Positions 22,148-33,723 of a DNA stretch of 64,000 nt are shown here, in pieces (position 1 is the first letter of the stretch; every line of letters starts with the position of its first letter). A model generated the notes under the pieces. That model had not been told where the DNA came from, searched no databases, and was given only the letters and a program-made list of their open reading frames with translations. The stretch is from Pisaster brevispinus (lineage: Eukaryota > Echinodermata > Asteroidea > Forcipulatida > Asteriidae). The position numbers and the translations under genes were made by a program. The DNA lies in the NCBI GenBank assembly GCA_023634235.1, contig JAMKCF010000018.1:2013474-2077473 (forward strand), given 5' to 3'.

Positions 22148-22630
22148 ACAGACTTGGAGATAAAGGGTACCGGACTATTTACCCTTCCAGCCTCGGTTTT
22201 AAATCATAACGCTCTGTAGCCATAGTGTAACGTCACAGCCCGAAGTTTGGCCAGCAAAAGCTGGAAAACTATGGAAAGCCATCAATTCAAAACAAAAACA
22301 CAGCCACAATTTGTTACACCAATCTTTTTTTCTTTCTTCAAAAATAGTGCTTAATTCGTTGGAAACGACTCAATCAAATCATGGAATGTATATATTTTTT
22401 TATTGAAAATTTGCCAAAATTTTGAAAATTGTGACAACATCTGTTAACACGATTAAAATGTCTTGCTAACATTCGGCCGTTCATACCAGCGCGGTTTGCT
22501 AACAATTGAATGAAACAAAATGGCTGAATGTATGGGTGCGGCCATCTTGCTTTCTCACACTCAGTCCAATGTAACCAAACCGAGGCTGGGAATGAAAAAC
22601 CAGTCTGGTCCCTTTATATGACGTAATAAT
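22148..22630. mobile_element. AGCCTCGG-family, inverted pair
   Basis: CCTTCCAGCCTCGGTTT (about 22184-22200) faces AACCGAGGCTGGGAATG (about 22578-22594), about 380 bases apart. The right copy is longest: AAACAAAATGGCTG, GCGGCCATCTTGC, GTCCAATGTAACC, ACCAGTCTGGTCCC. The spacer is AT-rich. Either one long foldback element or two copies. Confidence 0.6.
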
Positions 22631-23220
22631 AAGAACTATCAATGACATTGTGTACATACTAAACCAGGCAACGACGAATACATCATGATACAACGATAAA
22701 TGTTTACCCACTTTTTTTCGTACTTGTTAAATTTCCTCCCTTTTTTTGTCATTCCCAAACGCCGCGTCCACTGCACAAAAGCCTGTCGTTCAGATTTGAT
22801 AAACACCTTTGCAACAACAAAAGCAAATTCCCGCTCGTAAAAAATAAATCATCTTGATTAACTATGTTTTTTTGTTGCCACACAGCCCCAGGGTAGGGAA
22901 GTATTTACCGCAGACCAAAGTCCCCGGCTTGTCCCAACCCCTTAGTCCCAGCACTGCCGTGCCGTACACAAGACGCCCTGACCGGGCTCACAACACCTGG
23001 ATTTACCGCCGGGTGCCTTTTCTCCTCGTTTGAGGTTTCTGTTTTTGTTCTCGACTTTTTGTGTGCGTGCGACTTTAGACTTGACTTGCGTCCGGATACA
23101 CCACCAGAGAGAAAACAAGAAGCCCAAACGAGCTCCTGAGCTCCCAGCCCCCCCGTCCAAGTTCGGCACAGCGGATGCCCCAGGGGCCAAAGGTTCCCGC
23201 TATTCATTTCTACTTAGAAA
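22631..23220. promoter_or_regulatory. Candidate regulatory block, CpG-rich at right
   Basis: ATAAACA at 22799-22805 (forkhead-like) and CTTGATTAAC (about 22853) precede a GC- and CpG-rich stretch at about 22900-23190. No repeat family, splice donor or coding exon recognised. Confidence 0.25.
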
Positions 23221-23645
23221 TCAGTGCTAAGTATTGAGTTGGAATTACGCGGACATAAAGCATGGATCTATGCATAAAGGAACGGTTCAGAATTCGGCAG
23301 CCTTTTCTAGTGGTTTTCTTTTTTTACGTCCGTTGAAAACAACAACAATTGTTGCATGAAATTTAACAAACAGTGGGTAATTTTATAGAGACTTAAGTAC
23401 TCTAAAGTTGCTAAGCAAATGTTCCTCTAGGTTCGCCTTTAAAACATCGGGAACCGAGTAAATACAAATAAAGAACGGTTTTCTTCTTGTAGCTCCTTAC
23501 CAAGAGTGGCTTTAAGCATTGTTTGTGGCGAACTTGGATGTAAAACATATATTCAAATAAAGTAAAACATACTAACAAACAGTTTTTCTTTGTTTTGCTA
23601 AAACCTAACTACAATGACATGTTCCCAGGTTAGCTGCATGGTGAG
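23221..23645. other. Non-repetitive sequence, nothing recognised
   Basis: AT-leaning. No frame or motif cluster. Confidence 0.5.
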
Positions 23646-23712
23646 TTTGTTGAAAACTACAGGCGCTTGGGAAGGAATATAGTTTTCCAAAAACCGATGG
23701 TTTTCCCAGGGA
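23646..23712 (-). repeat. Possible single diverged 74-bp unit
   Basis: TTGAAAACTACAGGCGCTTG, GGAAGGAATATAG, TTTTCCAAAAACCGATGG follow the minus-strand order of the 74-bp unit with many changes. It would be a one-copy relative of the arrays at 20.1, 21.5 and 24.3 kb. Confidence 0.4.
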
Positions 23713-24284
23713 TTCTGACGAAAACCGCCCAAAAGTGCAAAGACCGAGAAGACATGTTCGTACAGATGAAGAGCTTTTCGACGAGCTCGTTTGGGGGCCT
23801 TTTAATTCATCAACAAGAAGTACTTTGTCCACTTACAAACAACTCACATAAGAACGAAGTGGCTTCTTGAAATGTACTGGCAAAAAGCTTCTACCTTTCG
23901 TTAATACTTAATAGACACCCCCCCCCCCCCCCAATCATTGAAATGCTCTACTTGAAATTTGCAGGTGTTGCTTCTTTAAAAAGCTGTGGAGCCCCAACAA
24001 TTGCTAAGCATATGACAGAGACTAGAAACAGTGCATACAAGAAATATGTTACCAGCCAAACACGATTCAATGGATATTGTTTGTGGCTGGTTCTCTGCGC
24101 TAAGCAGATACATACTAAGATTAAGCAACATTTATGACTGCTGAACACTTGGAGGTGATAATCCACGGTGATGGAGGAGGAACACCCCCCCCCCTCCTCC
24201 AAAACACACCATAAGTGGCGTACTGGTAACCTGACGTCACAAATTCTTTTAATTGTTTTAAATATCTCTCAACCTTTGAAAGAC
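23713..24284. other. Sequence with GGGCCC-family fragments and a C run
   Basis: A 15-base C run lies at 23918-23932. GTTACCAGCCAAAC (24050-24063), TTGTGGCTGGTTCTC, TGCGCTAAGCAG and TAAGATTAAGCAAC (to about 24130) are phrases of the GGGCCC-ended element family. The ends are decayed. Confidence 0.45.
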
Positions 24285-24703
24285 AAGAGGGGGATGCACT
24301 CTTCGAAAGCCATGTATATTTCATTTCTTTATGATGTTTCTCGAAAACTAGAGGATTCGAACGAATGTACTCTTCAAACAACCAATGATGTACCATCTCT
24401 TCATGATATGTTTCTTGAAAACTAGAGGATTGGAATGAATGTACTCTTCCAAAAACCAATGATGTATCATCTCTTTTTGATTTGTTTCTTGAAAACTAGA
24501 GGATTGGAATGAATGTACTCTTCCAAAAACCAATGATGTATCATCTCTTTTTGATTTGTTTCTTGAAAACTAGAGGATTGGAATGAATGTATTTTTCCAA
24601 AAACCAATGATGTACCATCTCTTTATGATTATATTTCTTGAAAACTAGAGGATTGGAATTTATGCAATTTTCCAAAAACCAATGATGTACCATCCCTTTA
24701 TGT
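24285..24703 (-). repeat. 74-bp repeat array, copy C
   Basis: About five and a half units on the minus strand. This array carries its own variants (CATCTCTTTTTGATTTG instead of CATCCCTTTATGATATG), so units have spread within it. The right edge at 24703 follows CATCCCTTTATG, the same phase as other arrays. Confidence 0.9.
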
Positions 24704-25556
24704 AACATTACTGTGATTTCCTCATCCTCGGCTGACTTGAAATCCAACAGGATTAACACAAGGCTGGCGAGGCTTAGCTGGCATGCTGACCCACCATCAT
24801 ACAACGCCAACCAATTCAGACCTCTCGGACTCTCAAACTACTCTAAGGTTACGTCAATATTGATAGATTAGAACGGCTGACTGTGAGCAGCGAGATTTAC
24901 CCCCCTAAAGCCTACCGTGTAAATCCCCCGTCCTTCGGTGGCCAGAGAGTCCCTTTGATAGGGACATCAAAATGCACTTTGAGTAATTACAACAACTTTT
25001 CAGTTTGAGTCAAGTATGGCCTAAATAAATGACTTATTTTGCCCTCCTTGGCGTTTTAGACAAATTCATTACTTTGTTTAGTCCGTGAAAACATAAACTG
25101 AATTGTTCTTCTTAAATCTCTGACAAATTGAAAATAGGGGGAAATAATCCTCTCACGTTTGAGTGATTTTTTAAAGGGAAGTCTCGATTTTGGAAGTTTA
25201 AGTTCATCTCGATCCGTTAGTTTCAATAAAAACGTCAGACAGGAAAAACCTTCAAACAGCTCTTCAAATTCAGTCGACACGTTTTCGTGACACATCGTAA
25301 AGCAGTTAATGTTCGTCAATTATTTGTTAGATTCATCATATATTTGGCTTGTTTCAAATGCAGCAATCGAAATTAGCAACTTTGAGTTCATTCTATTTAT
25401 TTCATTTTATAATGTTTCTTTTAATTTTAATTATAATTTAATTAATTAATTTATTTATTATTATATAATTTTTTGGGGTGTCTGTAGACATTTTAAAACT
25501 GATTTTTGATAGTGTTTTAAATGGAAATCTTTCTCTGGAGGATTGGTAATGGTATG
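24704..25556. other. Non-repetitive sequence, nothing recognised
   Basis: The right end (25430-25475) is very AT-rich with TAATTAAT and TTATTTATTATT. No exon seen. Confidence 0.5.
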
Positions 25557-25650
<94 letters not shown>

Positions 25651-25755
25651 GCAGCAGCAGCAGCAGCAACAACAACAACAACAACAACAACAAAACAACA
25701 ACGACAACATCAACAACGACGACGACGACGACGACGCCAACAACAACAACAAGTC
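25557..25755 (+). repeat. AAC microsatellite with CAG and GAC tracts
   Basis: About 30 uninterrupted AAC triplets, then six GCA/CAG triplets, more AAC, a short degenerate part and seven GAC triplets. Frames through it give long Asn, Thr, Gln or Cys runs, which are artefacts of the triplet period. Confidence 0.95.
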
Positions 25756-26267
25756 CACGTCACAAAAAGTTGATGTCACTTTAGACAACTGAAGCTAACT
25801 GAGTGACACTTCATTGTTTTGTCGAACAACGCACACAAGACGGCCTTGCGGCAAAAACGCAATATTTTCCTGCAAGTCTACAGCGGATAAAGGACCGCAT
25901 TTTTTCACAATGAATCAAAAAGTACACGCGCCCCACCACTCCATGTAGTGGGATATTTTGATAAGGACGGTGGGGCCCTACGAACTCGGCAGTCTTAAGT
26001 ACTGACTTCACAAGCTAAGTACACTTGTTATTGTTGGACTGGACAAAAAATTTCCGTGTAGGAAGTGTTATAGGAAACGAACGCATGTTCAATAACAGTG
26101 TTCGGTTGTGGACCATGTAGTTAATAGCTTGTTTAGGGTGTTAGATTGGTTTGGAGCTAGACTTGTGAAACCATACAAGCTGTAGTTTTGGATGTAAATG
26201 GGCAACACTGGGGAAGTGAAACTTTGCTATTGGAGTTCACGACTAGACATCAAGAAGGAGAGGTTTA
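25756..26267. other. Non-repetitive sequence, nothing recognised
   Basis: No frame or motif cluster of note. Confidence 0.5.
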
Positions 26268-26325
26268 TTTGCGTTTTGTTTGTTTGTTTGTTGGGGTGTT
26301 GGGTTGTTTGTGTGTTTGTTTGTTT
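26268..26325 (+). repeat. (GTTT)n microsatellite, interrupted
   Basis: GTTTGTTTGTTTGTTGGGGTGTTGGGTTGTTTG. The interruption TTGGGGTGTTGG also occurs, inverted, inside the CAAA array at 59399-59503. Confidence 0.9.
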
Positions 26326-26371
26326 CTCATTTTCCAGTTTTCACTAAACGTGTCATACGAGAGATAGATTA

Positions 26372-26620
26372 GTAACCCATCTTGAGAGTACATTCATTCC
26401 AATCCTCTAGTTTTCAAGAAACACATCACAAAGGGATGGTACATCATTGGTTTTTGGGACAGTACATTCATTCCAACCCTCTAGTTTTCAAACAGAACAT
26501 CATAAAGGGATGGTACAAAATTTGTTTTTGAAAGAGTCAAATCTTGTAGTTTTCAAGAATTATATAGGAATGAAAAACACACGGTTCTGCAAGAGTGCAT
26601 TTATTCAAAACCTCGATCTT
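26372..26620 (+). repeat. 74-bp repeat array, copy D
   Basis: Two good units on the plus strand (GAGAGTACATTCATTCCAATCC at 26384 and again at 26459), then a diverged third and traces to about 26620. The left edge falls in the diverged GGGATGG..CATCTTG part. First of three arrays in plus orientation. Confidence 0.85.
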
Positions 26621-28539
26621 GACTTTCAGAGGTTGAGCGATATTTACCATTACAATACACGTGAATCATCATCCAACCTCGTACACTATCCTTAATCCGT
26701 TGACCCCAGGTGAACATTCTGACCCAAAGCAGTTCACTGGTGAATTTGTATATACGGCTTTTGTTCCACAGACGATACCTAACCCTGGAAAATAAATATT
26801 GATTGTTGTGCTGGTAGTAAAAACTACGCTGTCCTTACGCAGCCATTCAAAGTTCTTGAATTTCTACGTTATTCCCGTATAGGGGGCCTAGTACTTGATA
26901 TTCGCAAGGTGTCCTGACGACAACTATGTCGGCCTGTATAATTGCAAAAATTAACCAACACGTTGAGATTACTTCAACTGTCTCTTATCAGAAACACCTG
27001 TTCTTTAAAGAAATAATCACACAGTGTGCCCATGATCTTCCACAAGTATAATGACCCCGGAAAAAATATGTAATTTCTATCCGTTAGCCTTTTTGCTATA
27101 GAGAAGGTAATGGTAGTAAGCATCCAGCAAAATCGTTTCGTCTGAAATACCACCCGTTGATTTGAAATCAATAATAAGAATGTCGACTATTTGGAATCTC
27201 CAAAACTCACTCTGTTTTTTGAGATTCAATTTTCCGGTGTGTCTTTTTGTGAATGCTAAGGTCAGGGATGCAGTTGGTATACCCGCTGTCACCTCGCTAA
27301 TGATGGTTGAGCTTGGATTGGTTCTACGTTCTTGTTGAAAGTACTATGACAGTTTTTTCTGTTTTCTTAACAAGTATAAACACTTTGATCAGCTGAAACT
27401 TTCAAAGGTGACTTGTATTTTAATTTGTACATTTTGTGTTGTTGTTTTAGTCCATTTACATGTACGTCATATCAGTGACACTCGAATATAGCTATCCTTG
27501 GTTCTTGATATCGCACAGTTCTTCGTCCCTGCTCGGCTCTATTTCACGGTTCTTCCAAATAGCCACGCTGGTCTCACCTTCGAGGAACCTTGATTTGTGA
27601 GAATCGTGAACATTCTTTCCCCATTTTGTCTCCTTTCAATGACAGGGCCAAAACATCGTGGGTTACGAATGAAATTAAAAAACGAGGTATATGGAACGGA
27701 CGGCTGTTGCATGTACAAAATTATGATTCGTCGAGCAATAAAAATACAACTCAGTAACTGCTTCGTCTGTGTGTAACCCGTAAAAAAAAGAGGTCACCCA
27801 AAATAAGTGTATGTGTCATCAGTTAGCATGTCTGATTTTGTAATGTTTTAATAAACAAAGATCAGTGTTAACACTATTGACATAGAACGGCCGTAGAGTT
27901 GGAGAAAGACTTGATGTATTATTGAGCAGTAGGGGTTCGAGGCGACCACTGTCCACGGGAAGATAATCCCGGCCTCCGGGCATGGCGTTTGGACTCCGAA
28001 CCTCGAATGGTCAGCCCTGCCCGGAGTCCCCGCAAACTCAACAAGTGTTTTAGGTATAAATTGACATGATTTGTATTCTGTCATTTGTTTTGTCGAGTCT
28101 GATGACAAGTTCGGTTTTAAGGGATATAAATCTGTTTGGTAAACTGGATGAAGGATAAACTATAAATCTTTGGGGATTGTTCAGACTGAGTGGTATCAAT
28201 CAGGGAGTTGAATACAAATGTAGTTTGTATTTCGACAATTGGTTTTTGACAAGAAGGTGTTAGGTTTTTTTCGGAAAGTAAATCTCTGTGACAAAAAGGG
28301 TGGGATTTTGAAGGATCTGTATGTGACCTTTTCAAGAATTGTACAAACTAAGTCAGCCACTTGAAATTATTTGTATTTCAACAATTGCTTGTCAAATTGA
28401 ATTGGAAGTTCACTATCAAAGGATTGTGACTAATGATTCGACAGAAGGCTATGGTTGAAGGGCGACAACAAAGTCCCAACAGAACTTTGTTCCGGTTGTT
28501 TTAAAAATGCTTCAATGGAAACGGCAATGCTTTGGTTTG
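26621..28539. other. Long non-repetitive stretch, nothing recognised
   Basis: AT-leaning sequence with frames of at most 86 codons. A GC-richer part at 27920-28040 has no recognisable exon. ATTTGTATTTC-like phrases near 28220 and 28365 form a weak direct repeat. Confidence 0.45.
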
Positions 28540-28909
28540 TAAAGGAAGGGTATACCTTTGGTAATTACTCCAAAAATTAATGACCAAAACTTACTTGGTA
28601 AAGAGCACTGGGGAGCTGTTGATATTATAAAACATTGTTAGAAACGACCCCCTTTGAAGTAATGTAGTTTTAGAGAAAGAGGACATTTTTCACACAACAA
28701 TTTGAATCTGAGAGAGACTTCAGGCATGGAGCCTTTCTCAGGCATCTGAAAGCACAAAATACAACCTTTGTGTTTTTCATTATTTTCTTTCAACTTCGAT
28801 GACCAACTCAGCCCAAATTTTTACAGGTTTGTTATTTGATGCATATGTTGGGATACACCAAGTGAGGATACTGGTCTTTGACAAGTACCAAAAGTAAACA
28901 CTGCCTTTA
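28540..28909 (+). mobile_element. Full-length MITE with 31-base inverted ends
   Basis: The left end, TAAAGG.AG.GT.TAC.TTTGGTA.TT..TC (28540-28570), pairs with the inverted right end (GAcAAgTACCAAAAgTAaAC, CTGCCTTTA, to 28909), with dots at mismatches. Internal phrases include AAAACATTGTTAGAAACG, GTAGTTTTAGAGAAAGA, GGCATCTGAAAGCACA, GATGACCAACTCAGCCCAAA and CAGGTTTGTTATTTGATGCA. The right part recurs at 8691-8800 and 56900-57052. No transposase frame. From memory this resembles a family abundant in sea stars and sea cucumbers. Confidence 0.85.
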
Positions 28910-29753
28910 AGTGACAAGACAAAATTATGCAAACACTGGTGACTTTCAAAAGACGAGTACCACACATTGAGGGAGTGTAAGCCAATTTTGAGTGAGCTTT
29001 ATATAATTTTCAGGAAATTATTGTGATTAATCTACCACCATGATCAAATAAAGATTTGTGATCCAGAAAACAAAAACAAACACAGAGCAGAAAATCATCA
29101 ATTGAAAGCAAAATAAGGAGACAGAATGTAGAAGTATAAATAGCTCAAAACTAACTTTGTGAAAGACGAAAATAGAAACAAAGAACCTTTCTCTTAAGTT
29201 ATGACAAACACTTAAGATAAACAATGCCTAAATTTAGCACAGACGCATCTTAACATTGCCCTCTTTAGACTGCCACCCATGTAGTGCGCAGAACAGATTG
29301 AAATCTGTCAATTTCACGTCATACGTCAATCATTCCGACTAGGCGTGTGAACAAAATCAAGTCAAAATGCTTCTTTGTCCGTTCAGTTAAAACACGATTA
29401 ATGACCCCCTTTGTATTGTCTTAACGTTGTTTATTGCCCCAACGGCTACAACCCAAGAAGAATTCTAACCACTGTAACCCAATACATGCCCAGTTCCTCT
29501 CTCATTAGGGGCAAGTTATGTAATAGCCCGAACTTGTGTTTTCATTAGCGGTTGAGAGTGTGAACAGCACCCCGTTGATTTGCAGAGATAAACCGGGGAT
29601 GGTGCGACCGCGCGAACCTGTTGCTTTCGGTGTTCGATAACGTAGAGCATCTCGGCGTTTCCAATAGTTCAATTTTGGCTTTGGTCTTGTGAATTCTTAA
29701 GTAATCAATGCTCCATATTTTCAGAGGCTACCGTATTCACATTCTTGTGTTTT
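28910..29753. other. Non-repetitive sequence, possible regulatory part
   Basis: 29440-29640 is GC-richer, with CTCATTAGGGG and TTTCATTAGCGG (homeodomain-like) and AGAGATAAACC. Nothing firmer. Confidence 0.4.
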
Positions 29754-29960
29754 TGTTGTTGTTGTTGTTGTTGTTGCTGATTGGCAGCATAGTTCGCCAC
29801 AGCACCTTGTAAACCATTACATGGTGCTATGTAAAGGAATAGGTCTCATACTTCAAACGTAGCCCCCATACCTTGCAGGAAAATACTCAATGTCGAAGCG
29901 CCTTGAGTGTCACTGAGTGACAAATATGAGCGCTATATAAGAAGCCATTATTACTACTAT
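29754..29960 (+). mobile_element. Retroelement 3' tail (SINE or LINE)
   Basis: A (GTT)n run at 29754-29777 precedes CACCTTGTAAACCATTACATGGTGCTATG, ACCTTGCAGGAAAATACTCAATG, AAGCGCCTTGAGTG and ATGAGCGCTATATAAGAAGCC, ending in ATTATTACTACTATT. The AGCGCCTTGAG..GAGCGCTATATAA ending with ATT repeats is typical of 3' tails shared by animal LINEs of the L2/CR1 type and their SINEs. The upstream coding part is absent. Confidence 0.7.
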
Positions 29961-30984
29961 TATGTTTGTTGTTGTTTTTGTTTTTAACGCAATCAATCGT
30001 ATTGTTTAAACTGAGGTATCCCGCTTCACGCGAGGTTAATCCGTGTACCTTTTGTCAGCAATTATTTCGCCTTTAAAACTGGTGCACTTTTCCCCGTTCT
30101 TGAAGATGGGCTCTTCCCCGCCTCTCGGCACCTCGCTGTGCATCACTTCTCTCTGCAATTGTCTGGCCTGGTTCCCATACCGAGCAGCGATCTATTATCT
30201 AACATCTTTTTGTCCTTTTCTCTTATCTAAGTCAACATCTCCCCCCGTTTCTACCCTGAACAAGACCCTTAAATTTGGCACCATTTGCAGCGGAGACACT
30301 GTCATCAACAGCAGCCGCTGACTGTCCTCTCAAACCACCACAGAGAACCCCCTTTCCCTGGGGCGAAATTTTCTCTCCTGACCGACGGGGGAACGAAGCG
30401 CTATCTCCCCCCGGTGGTGCTCGCCCCGGCCTCCCCCTCTAATTTCCCTTGTGTTACGCCGTCCGTGTGTTATTATTAAGTCGCCAGCAACTGACGATGT
30501 AGGCGTTTTTTGTGTTGTTTTACTTCGGGAGTGGAAAGATAAGGCGTCAGATGGGATGAGTTGGTCGGTATGGCCATCGATTAGGGGTGGAATGCTCCGA
30601 GGCTCTGCATATTGAAAGATTGTTCCAAATCTTTTAAATCTAACTGACAAAAAAAATATATATATATAAAACAAATAAAAAAAATCCCCCACACAATGGA
30701 GGAGTGTTTTTTTGTTTTGTTTTAGGAGTAGAGTCGGGAAACAGACTGAGCGTGTTGCAGCTCTTGGTTTAGAGGAAATAACAGTGGTTTTTGACGACTT
30801 TGGTCTACCAGCACCACGCGCCTCGCTCACTTGGCCATGATTGCATGGACCAAATATTGATAAAACGTCGCTTATTGTCTCACTTCATCTGTTGAAGTTG
30901 AGCATTTGGCCAAGAGTACATGTGCGAGAACACTATTACCCTTTTTTAGAACAAATATTGTGTTTCAGTGAGTTTGAGTAAGGT
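29961..30984. promoter_or_regulatory. Candidate regulatory block, C-rich
   Basis: 30100-30480 is GC-rich and non-repetitive with long C-rich runs and CpG, and no clear exon. The minus strand is open for 166 codons across 30330-30830, but the product is low in complexity and unrecognised. 30650-30670 is an AT repeat. Confidence 0.25.
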
Positions 30985-31380
30985 TGCAACTACAAGTACG
31001 AGTATTTTTCTGTGAGTAAAAGTGCGAGTATTTTTCTGTGAGTAACAGTGCGAGTATTTTTCTGTGAGTAAAAGTGCGAGTATTTTTCTGTGAGCAAAAG
31101 TGCCAGTATTTTTCTGTGAGTAACAGTGCGAGTATTTTTCTGTGAGTAAAAGTGCGAGTATTTTTCTGTGAGCAAAAGTGCCAGTATTTTTCTGTGAGTA
31201 AAAGTGCGAGTATTTTTCTGTGAGTAAAAGTGCGAGTATTTTTCTGTGAATGAAAGTGCGAGTATTTTTCTGTGAGTAAAAGTGTGAGTATTTTTCTGTG
31301 AGTAAAAGTGTGAGTATTTTTCTGTGAGTAAGAGTGCTAGTATTTTTTTGTGAGTAAGAGTGCGAATATTTCTCTGTTGG
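30985..31380. repeat. 26-bp tandem repeat array
   Basis: GAGTATTTTTCTGTGAGTAA plus AAGTGC, about 15 copies with few changes (AAC for AAA, GCAAAAGTGCCA variants). Diverged copies continue to about 31660. The unit has no stop on the minus strand in any frame, so it reads open for 153 codons. That is a by-product of the repeat. Confidence 0.95.
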
Positions 31381-31660
31381 TCTGGAATTAAATGTCTATT
31401 TTCTATGAGTATTAAGTACACTTTTTTTCCATTGGGAATGAGTGCAAGCACTTAGTAAGGGTATGAGTATTTTTGTGAGTAAAAGAACGAGTATTTTTCT
31501 GTGAAAAAGAGTGCAAGTCTTTTTCTGTGAGAATTAGGGCGAGTATTTTCTTTGGCTGAATACTCGATGGTACTAGCCATTTTGTGTTATTGAGTACAAG
31601 TCAAGTACATTTGTTTATGTAACTGTGAGTAACAGTACGAGTACAGAAAAAACTCATCTA
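31381..31660. repeat. Decayed extension of the 26-bp array
   Basis: GAGTATTTTTGTGAGTAAAAG, GAGTATTTTTCTGTGAAAAAGAG and CGAGTATTTTCTTTGG appear at irregular spacing, along with GAGTACAAGTCAAGTAC. Confidence 0.7.
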
Positions 31661-31991
31661 CGAGCATCACAAATCTGAAAATGGCCGCCTTCAACTATTT
31701 TGCTCCAAGATGCGCTTTTAAACTTCCTTCAGACACTTCTAAGAGGCCGGGGGGTGAACGCCCAGCGTGAATCCAGCTCCCATCGACCCCGTTGTCACGC
31801 CCCATTTCTCGGCATCTCGCTCGCTCGACGAGGCTGGTGGATCGGAGCACCTCCCTGCCACTACCCGTGTCAACTCTAAATCACAAGGTGTCGCGATCAA
31901 TTCGTGTCAAAGAATACCTTGTCAACCGAGAAATTCTTCTCGATCTAATAACAGGGGACTGGGTTTAACGGGAATAAATACATCATTATTT
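31661..31991. other. Non-repetitive sequence, nothing recognised
   Basis: 31740-31880 is GC-richer, without exon signals. Confidence 0.5.
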
Positions 31992-32140
31992 TTAAGAATT
32001 TATAAAGGTGCATCACTTAGTGTTTGGAAGAGTACATTCATTCCAATCCCATAGTTTACAAGACACATAATCATAAAGGGGTGGTACATCATTGGTTTTT
32101 GGATGAGTAAATTCATTCCAATCCTCTAGTTTTAATAAAA
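31992..32140 (+). repeat. 74-bp repeat array, copy E (shortest)
   Basis: Two units. The left edge (TTATAAAGGTGCATCACTTAGTGTTTGG) enters at the AAAGGGATGG phase. The right edge leaves just after CAATCCTCTAGTTTT. This is the clearest case of both boundaries in one short array. Confidence 0.85.
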
Positions 32141-32525
32141 CAAACCTTAACAGCAAACCGGCCCGTTTTGGTACAAAACACCGGACAACCCGGCTCTGTC
32201 ATCGCTAGGGATTTCCTGCATGTTCATGTGTCAATAACTTGATTTGGCAAACCAATTTCTCGGGGTATGGTTTGCTCCATATGGCATTTCCTCAGTCAGA
32301 AGTTATTTCTCCTGCAAATTGGTAGTATGTTTTTTTTTCGAAATACAGTTAAAATTTCGGATAAATAAAAAGGATTACAAAAAATCCAATCGTTGCTAGC
32401 TGTCACAATGTCACTATGCAAACTATAAGTGCGTTGGGACAAGTTGCACGAAACACACAAACACGTTGTCGTTGTGTGTGTGTATCAATAACAGAGGTCC
32501 AAACTCTGTTCTCACGTTTTGACGG
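32141..32525. other. Non-repetitive sequence, nothing recognised
   Basis: AT-leaning, with GTGTGTGTGT near 32474-32483. Confidence 0.5.
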
Positions 32526-33065
32526 CATTTTAGGAGCAGCAGGGCACTGTCCTCCATTGTAGGATCAGCTGAGGGCTGTCCTCCATTTAAGGAGCAGCTG
32601 AGGACTGTCCTCGGTTGTACTAGCAGCTGAGGACTGTCCTCTATTGTACGAGCAGCTGAGGACTGTCCTCTATTGTAAGAGCAACTGAGGACTGTCCTCT
32701 ATTGTACGAGCAGCTGAGGACTGTCCTCTATTGTACGAGCAGCTGAGGACTGTCCTCTATTGTACGAGCAGCTGAGGACTGTCCTCTATTGTACGAGCAG
32801 CTGAGGACTGTCCTCTATTGTACGAGCAGCTGAGGACTGTCCTCTATTGTACGAGCAGCTGAGGACTGTCCTCTATTGTACGAGCAGCTGAGGACTGTCC
32901 TCTATTGTACGAGCAGCTGAGGACTGTCCTCTATTGTACGAGCAACTGAGGACTGTCCTCTATTGTACGAGCAGCTGAGGACTGTCCTCTATTGTACGAG
33001 CAACTGAGAACTGTCCTGCATTCCAAGAGCTGCCGAGGACCGTCCATTGTCAGAGCAAACGGGCA
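32526..33065. repeat. 29-bp tandem repeat array with E-box in each unit
   Basis: Unit GAGCAGCTGAGGACTGTCCT plus CTATTGTAC, about 18 copies. The central copies (32660-32990) are nearly identical and both edges are diverged. Each unit holds the E-box CAGCTG and the 13-base palindrome GAGGACTGTCCTC. There are no unique spacers, so it is not CRISPR-like. Strongly homogenised. Confidence 0.95.
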
Positions 33066-33570
33066 CATAATTGTCCTTCTTTCTAGTAGGAACGCTTTTT
33101 ATTGTAAACCTCTGAGCTTGCCTCTGTTTTGCTTTGTCACAACAGTCTACCCCGTTTTTCAGTTGTAGTGTCCTTCATTAAGAATAATTTTGATTAAAGT
33201 GCGTAAGAACTCTCAGTTAATGAGAAAATAGGGTGAAGAACAAGGGAAGATTTTCCACCTCTTATCACTGTGTCTTCAACGGTGTTTTCATGTTCGTCTC
33301 GTGTCTCAGCTTGGGGGGGGGGGGGGGGGCTGTGGACCAGCGTTGTTATGAGAGAACTTCCCCAGCCGAAATTGCAGTCAATTGCTCAATTTGCTAGTCT
33401 CTTCTCGTGCCGTGGAGAGGTAGAAACTCCACGTTCGTCATATCAGAGTCACCATCGACATTCACCGTTCTGTCCCGTAGGGGTAGAACTTTAATGAGTC
33501 ACGTGATCTTCTTGTTGGCCGTAAAGGAGGGGGGGTGGGAAAAAAGTACAGCTACCTTCAAGACTCAAGT
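33066..33570. other. Non-repetitive sequence with a G run
   Basis: Seventeen G at 33313-33329. TCACGTGA at about 33499-33506 is a palindromic E-box. No exon recognised. Confidence 0.45.
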
Positions 33571-33723
33571 AGGAACGAGGGAAAGAGAAGGAAGAAGGGA
33601 AGAGAGCGAGCGGGGAGAGGCAGACAGGGTAACGGGAAAATGAAGAGAATAGCTGCGGGCTTCGGAAGAGCTACGAACTAGCGAGGTTTTTTTTCTCTCT
33701 CTCCTTTTTGTCAGAGTGCAGAC
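33571..33723 (+). repeat. Purine tract and CT run
   Basis: GGGAAAGAGAAGGAAGAAGG and following (about 33577-33640) is nearly all purine with GAGAG repeats. A TTTTTTTTCTCTCTCTCC run follows at 33687-33705. Such tracts are common near promoters, here upstream of the TATA-like box at 33974. Confidence 0.7.

Noticed and set aside
25521..25788. Proteins with long Asn or Cys runs
   Set aside because: Pure consequence of the AAC/GTT microsatellite on either strand.
30330..30830. 166-codon minus-strand frame
   Set aside because: Spans an AT microsatellite and GC-rich DNA with overlapping frames on the other strand. No domain recognised.
32526..33065. CRISPR-like regular repeats
   Set aside because: Units are directly contiguous with no unique spacers, in eukaryotic DNA.
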